Below, in pieces: positions 6,017-8,300 of a stretch of DNA of 8,300 nt. The position numbers were made by a program, and so were the translations under genes. Below the pieces are notes generated by a model. The model made no database searches. It had not been told where the DNA came from and saw nothing but the letters and a program-made list of their open reading frames with translations. This DNA comes from Candidatus Endomicrobiellum dinenymphae. Its GTDB lineage: Bacteria > Elusimicrobiota > Endomicrobiia > Endomicrobiales > Endomicrobiaceae. The stretch's first letter is position 1. The number at the start of each line of letters is the position of its first letter. The DNA lies in the NCBI GenBank assembly GCA_020328135.1, contig JAIXNA010000023.1:1114-9413 (forward strand), written 5' to 3'.

Positions 6017-7051
6017 CTATTTCCAAATAAATGGCGGATATGCATCGATATCGCCTCTCATATGTCTAGCAAAAAGCAAGGACTGAGCATGGTACAAAAG
6101 ACCAATGTGTATAGTCTCTTTTAAGAAAGGATGAAATATTTCTTCCTCTTTCCTTTTTCTATACGCATCTATAACAATTTTTCTATTTTCATCATCCATT
6201 ATTACTCCGCCGCTTGAAGATTCTGAAAAACCATCATAATTAATTTGGGATAGATTTATTAAAGTAAGAACTAATCTGTCAGCTATCACAGATCTAAATT
6301 CTTCCATCATATCTAAAGCTAAACTCGGTCTGCCGGGCCTATCTTTATGCAAAAAACCAACTTGAGGATCTAATCCAACTCCTTCCAATGCAGATGACAT
6401 ATCGTGCGCCAATAGTGTATACACAAAAGAAAGAAGACAATTAACTCTGTCTTTAGGAGGTCGTCTATTTCTCTCAGACATAAAAAATTTTTCCTTATTA
6501 TTCAGTATTAACTCATTGAACACACTGAAATAAGAGCTTGCAGCATCGCCTTCCATTCCTCGTAAAATATCTATATTGCTAGCATTAAAAACATTATCAA
6601 TTGATCTGCGTAAACTATCCGATACTTGCTTCAACTTGTCAGAATTAAATATTTTATCCTTGTGATCTCTCAAAGCTCTGTTTATTACAGTTCTAGAATT
6701 GTTTAACTTTCCAAGCAATATTGACTTGGCTGTTTCCAGACAAAAAACTTTATCTTCCGAATATTTATACTGCTGTTTCCTTAAAAGCACATTGCCTGAA
6801 ATTGGAGATTGCATCCTTGCAATAAACTTTCCATATTCCGTGAAGTAACTTACAGAAACATCATTTTCAGCGCATAATCCTAAAAGAAAAGGCGAACACA
6901 TAATATTTCCAAAACAAACAACTGAATTAATTAGATGAATAGGTACTCTAAATAATTCTTTGTTTTGCAAACTTATTACAATATTTTCACGCTCTTTTGA
7001 TATATATGTTCCTTGGGTAGAAACATATAATGTGTTAAATAATTTCTTCAT
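6017..7051 (-). CDS. cas1: CRISPR integrase Cas1 (type I-C)
   Basis: Metal-dependent DNA integrase of the adaptation complex. It joins the 3' ends of a prespacer to the leader-proximal repeat. The 344-residue protein has the N-terminal beta domain (about 1-75, beginning LFNTLYVSTQGTYI) and the helical catalytic domain. The three metal ligands are in place: Glu in GMEGDAA (E167), His in VGFLHKDRPGRPS (H235) and acidic residues in LALDMMEEF (D247/E250). Length and motifs match intact I-C Cas1. Its start overlaps the end of cas4 by 17 bases, a sign of tight coupling. No frameshift or lost catalytic residue, in contrast to the decayed DNA left of the array, so acquisition is probably still active. 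Confidence 0.97.
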   Translation of the reverse strand: MKKLFNTLYVSTQGTYISKERENIVISLQNKELFRVPIHLINSVVCFGNIMCSPFLLGLCAENDVSVSYFTEYGKFIARMQSPISGNVLLRKQQYKYSEDKVFCLETAKSILLGKLNNSRTVINRALRDHKDKIFNSDKLKQVSDSLRRSIDNVFNASNIDILRGMEGDAASSYFSVFNELILNNKEKFFMSERNRRPPKDRVNCLLSFVYTLLAHDMSSALEGVGLDPQVGFLHKDRPGRPSLALDMMEEFRSVIADRLVLTLINLSQINYDGFSESSSGGVIMDDENRKIVIDAYRKRKEEEIFHPFLKETIHIGLLYHAQSLLFARHMRGDIDAYPPFIWK

Positions 7052-7673
7052 TATTTATCATTTCTTTTAAATATTTTTTTACGGACTTCTTTCTGCCAAA
7101 TATTTCAGGCAAACATAATTCTTTGAACGAACAATTATCGCATTTTTTTGAATATTCAGGTTTTGGCGTTTCTCCGCTATCAACTAAAGCATGAAATTCT
7201 TGGGCAAGAACACGAGTCTGTTCTCTCAAAGGTTTATCAAATTCAACATTTAGACGACTTCGAGTTTTACCATAAAATAGCGCACCACTCTCTATAGTAA
7301 TATTCATCATTTCTTCTAGGCAAACAGCTTGCGCACAAAGCTGAACTTTATCCGTATTATCAGATTTTGCCTTCCCGCTTTTATATTCAATAGGAAATGG
7401 AACTAATCTACCTTCGGATTTATGAAATTCCACAACATCGCCTTTACCTATTAAACCAAGATTATAAGATTTAAGATAACTGTCACGTTCAATAATTACG
7501 TCTTTTTTACGCTCAATTTTTTCTGTATGAACTTTGTCGTGCATGACAGTTCCTTTTGCCGTAAAGAAATTATCTGCCCATAACTGCTCAACATAAATCA
7601 GCACACACTGACGTTTACAATACGATAGATGCTGTAATCCTGACAAAGATAATAAATCGTCTTCTGAATACAT
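7035..7673 (-). CDS. cas4: CRISPR-associated exonuclease Cas4 (type I-C)
   Basis: A RecB-like nuclease with an iron-sulfur cluster that trims prespacers and helps Cas1-Cas2 choose PAM-bearing fragments in the correct orientation. The nuclease residues are visible: H45 (VMHDKVH), D79 (GKGDVVEF), E96 and K98 (PIEYKSGKAK), and Q111 (KVQLCAQA). The 4Fe-4S ligands are an N-terminal Cys in YCKRQC (C19 or C23) plus C178, C181 and C187 in KKCDNCSFKELC. At 212 residues it is normal for I-C Cas4. The start ATG lies one base after the cas7 stop (TAAaATG) with only a weak ribosome site, so translation probably depends on ribosomes finishing cas7. Confidence 0.96.
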   Translation of the reverse strand: MYSEDDLLSLSGLQHLSYCKRQCVLIYVEQLWADNFFTAKGTVMHDKVHTEKIERKKDVIIERDSYLKSYNLGLIGKGDVVEFHKSEGRLVPFPIEYKSGKAKSDNTDKVQLCAQAVCLEEMMNITIESGALFYGKTRSRLNVEFDKPLREQTRVLAQEFHALVDSGETPKPEYSKKCDNCSFKELCLPEIFGRKKSVKKYLKEMINNEEII

Positions 7674-7674
7674 T

Positions 7675-8187
7675 TTATATTTTCTCTTCTAACGTTATAC
7701 CTTCGGGCAAGCGCTTTTCTATTTCTTCTTTTTGCGGAAGATTATAATCAGAGAAATCTCTTGCAACATCAACAGTATCCTTTTTCTTAATTGCAGGTTT
7801 TACCAAATCAAACAACTTGTTAGCAGGAGCGTTTCCTAATTCGTCAGAATGTTTAAATACATATAGTTTTCTTGCAGACATTAAACCTCTTGCGGCAGAC
7901 CTGTCATTTTCAAACATATTAATTAAAGCCTTCCAAAACAGTTCTAAATCATCTTCAGTAAATCCTGTTTGCTTTGCAAGAGGAGCCGAAACAAAACCAT
8001 AGGCAACATATAATCCGTAAGGAACAGTGCTTTTCCTGCCCATAGTGCGATTATCGCCATCTTGCGCTTCTGCTTCTTTTTCTGTTGTAACTGCCATTCT
8101 TGTAATTGAATGTTCTGACTGCACTATTTGACTTACAGACCTTCCAAAAGTGAATTGAACGGCGCCTCTAACTTGTCCGCAATTCAC
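7675..8187 (-). CDS. cas7: Cas7 (Csd2), type I-C Cascade backbone; C-terminal 170 codons, 5' part disrupted
   Basis: Csd2 coats the spacer part of the crRNA in several copies to form the I-C interference complex. The preserved part reads [50 protein letters not shown] and [19 protein letters not shown], then [19 protein letters not shown], all characteristic of I-C Csd2, which is normally about 280-300 residues. Homology begins at codon GTG 8187, not at an annotatable start. The open frame can be extended to an ATG at 8244, but those 19 residues come from an out-of-frame copy of an internal cas7 segment and are not native. Upstream, that copy reads in frame as Csd2 (EHSITR...TVPY), then meets a TAG at 8168-8170. 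As it stands the gene is split; this may be an artefact rather than a true mutation. Confidence 0.9.
   Translation of the reverse strand: MNCGQVRGAVQFTFGRSVSQIVQSEHSITRMAVTTEKEAEAQDGDNRTMGRKSTVPYGLYVAYGFVSAPLAKQTGFTEDDLELFWKALINMFENDRSAARGLMSARKLYVFKHSDELGNAPANKLFDLVKPAIKKKDTVDVARDFSDYNLPQKEEIEKRLPEGITLEEKI
8017..8116. repeat. 100-bp direct duplication inside cas7, native copy
   Basis: 8017-8116 is identical, base for base, to 8201-8300, an offset of 184. The left copy sits in uninterrupted Csd2 coding sequence, so it is the native one. The right copy runs off the window edge and may be longer. Confidence 0.97.
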
Positions 8188-8205
8188 TTTTGGAAGGTCT
8201 GTAAG
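8132..8205. repeat. 26-bp perfect inverted repeat with 22-bp spacer within disrupted cas7
   Basis: The arm at 8132-8157 (CTTACAGACCTTCC...) is the exact reverse complement of the arm at 8180-8205 (...GGAAGGTCTGTAAG). The left arm encodes native Csd2 (QFTFGRSV on the minus strand). The right arm is an inverted copy of it, joined to the displaced direct repeat at the shared bases CTTAC. Confidence 0.95.
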
Positions 8206-8300
8206 GAACAGTGCTTTTCCTGCCCATAGTGCGATTATCGCCATCTTGCGCTTCTGCTTCTTTTTCTGTTGTAACTGCCATTCTTGTAATTGAATGTTCT
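8201..8300. repeat. 100-bp direct duplication, displaced copy at the window edge
   Basis: A perfect second copy of 8017-8116 in the same orientation. On the minus strand it lies upstream of the native segment, joined to it through an inverted fragment, so the Csd2 order EHSITR...TVPY appears twice. Confidence 0.97.

Noticed and set aside
7817..8002. Plus-strand open frame inside cas7
   Set aside because: Antisense shadow of conserved Csd2 coding sequence.
8188..8244. ATG at 8244 as the true start of cas7
   Set aside because: The 19 residues it adds come from an out-of-frame displaced copy of an internal cas7 segment and lack the Csd2 N-terminus.

Overview
The window is AT-rich and mixes intact genes with long stretches of decayed ones, which suggests a host-associated or symbiotic bacterium with a degrading genome. 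An Elusimicrobiota/Endomicrobium-like symbiont would fit, but that is a guess from style only: no rRNA or other phylogenetic marker is present. The right edge carries a rearrangement typical of amplified or chimeric DNA, so the window probably ends at a contig end.

Layout. 1-440: a gutted IS200/IS605-type insertion sequence, with a hairpin at each end and two frameshifted pieces of its HUH transposase. 441-782: no gene I can name. 783-1101: the frameshifted C-terminal remnant of a DDE (rve/IS481-like) transposase. 1102-1500: no recognisable gene. 1513-3355: two intact plus-strand genes, a short pyruvate kinase without the usual C-terminal domain and a ZIP-family metal transporter, probably cotranscribed. 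3357-3516: an unidentified minus-strand coding remnant. 3517-3833: a broken type I-C cas5 (Cas5d), minus strand, with two single-base insertions and a missing C-terminal half; it still has a strong Shine-Dalgarno sequence. 3911-5536: a CRISPR array of 25 repeats (32 bp) and 24 spacers, read on the minus strand. 5537-5716: AT-rich leader. 5717-8187: cas2, cas1, cas4 and the C-terminal 170 codons of cas7 (csd2), all minus strand and tightly packed in the type I-C order. 8017-8300: a compound direct plus inverted duplication that disrupts cas7.

How it works together. Cas4, Cas1 and Cas2 form the spacer-acquisition module. Cas7 is the backbone of the I-C Cascade complex. Cas3, an intact Cas5 and Cas8c should lie upstream, beyond the right edge. 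In type I-C, Cas5d replaces Cas6 as the crRNA-processing nuclease, so a dead cas5 on the far side of the array looks like the relic of a second or rearranged I-C locus.

The most informative content is in the spacers. Translated spacers read like conserved motifs of Microviridae (small ssDNA phages): an HUH Rep motif in spacer 21 and a major-capsid C-terminal motif in spacer 17. Two pairs of spacers are diverged versions of the same coding target whose differences are mostly synonymous. This suggests repeated immunisation against related lineages of small ssDNA phages. I found no evidence of an entirely new system; the novelty lies in the targets, the relic cas5 and the terminal rearrangement.
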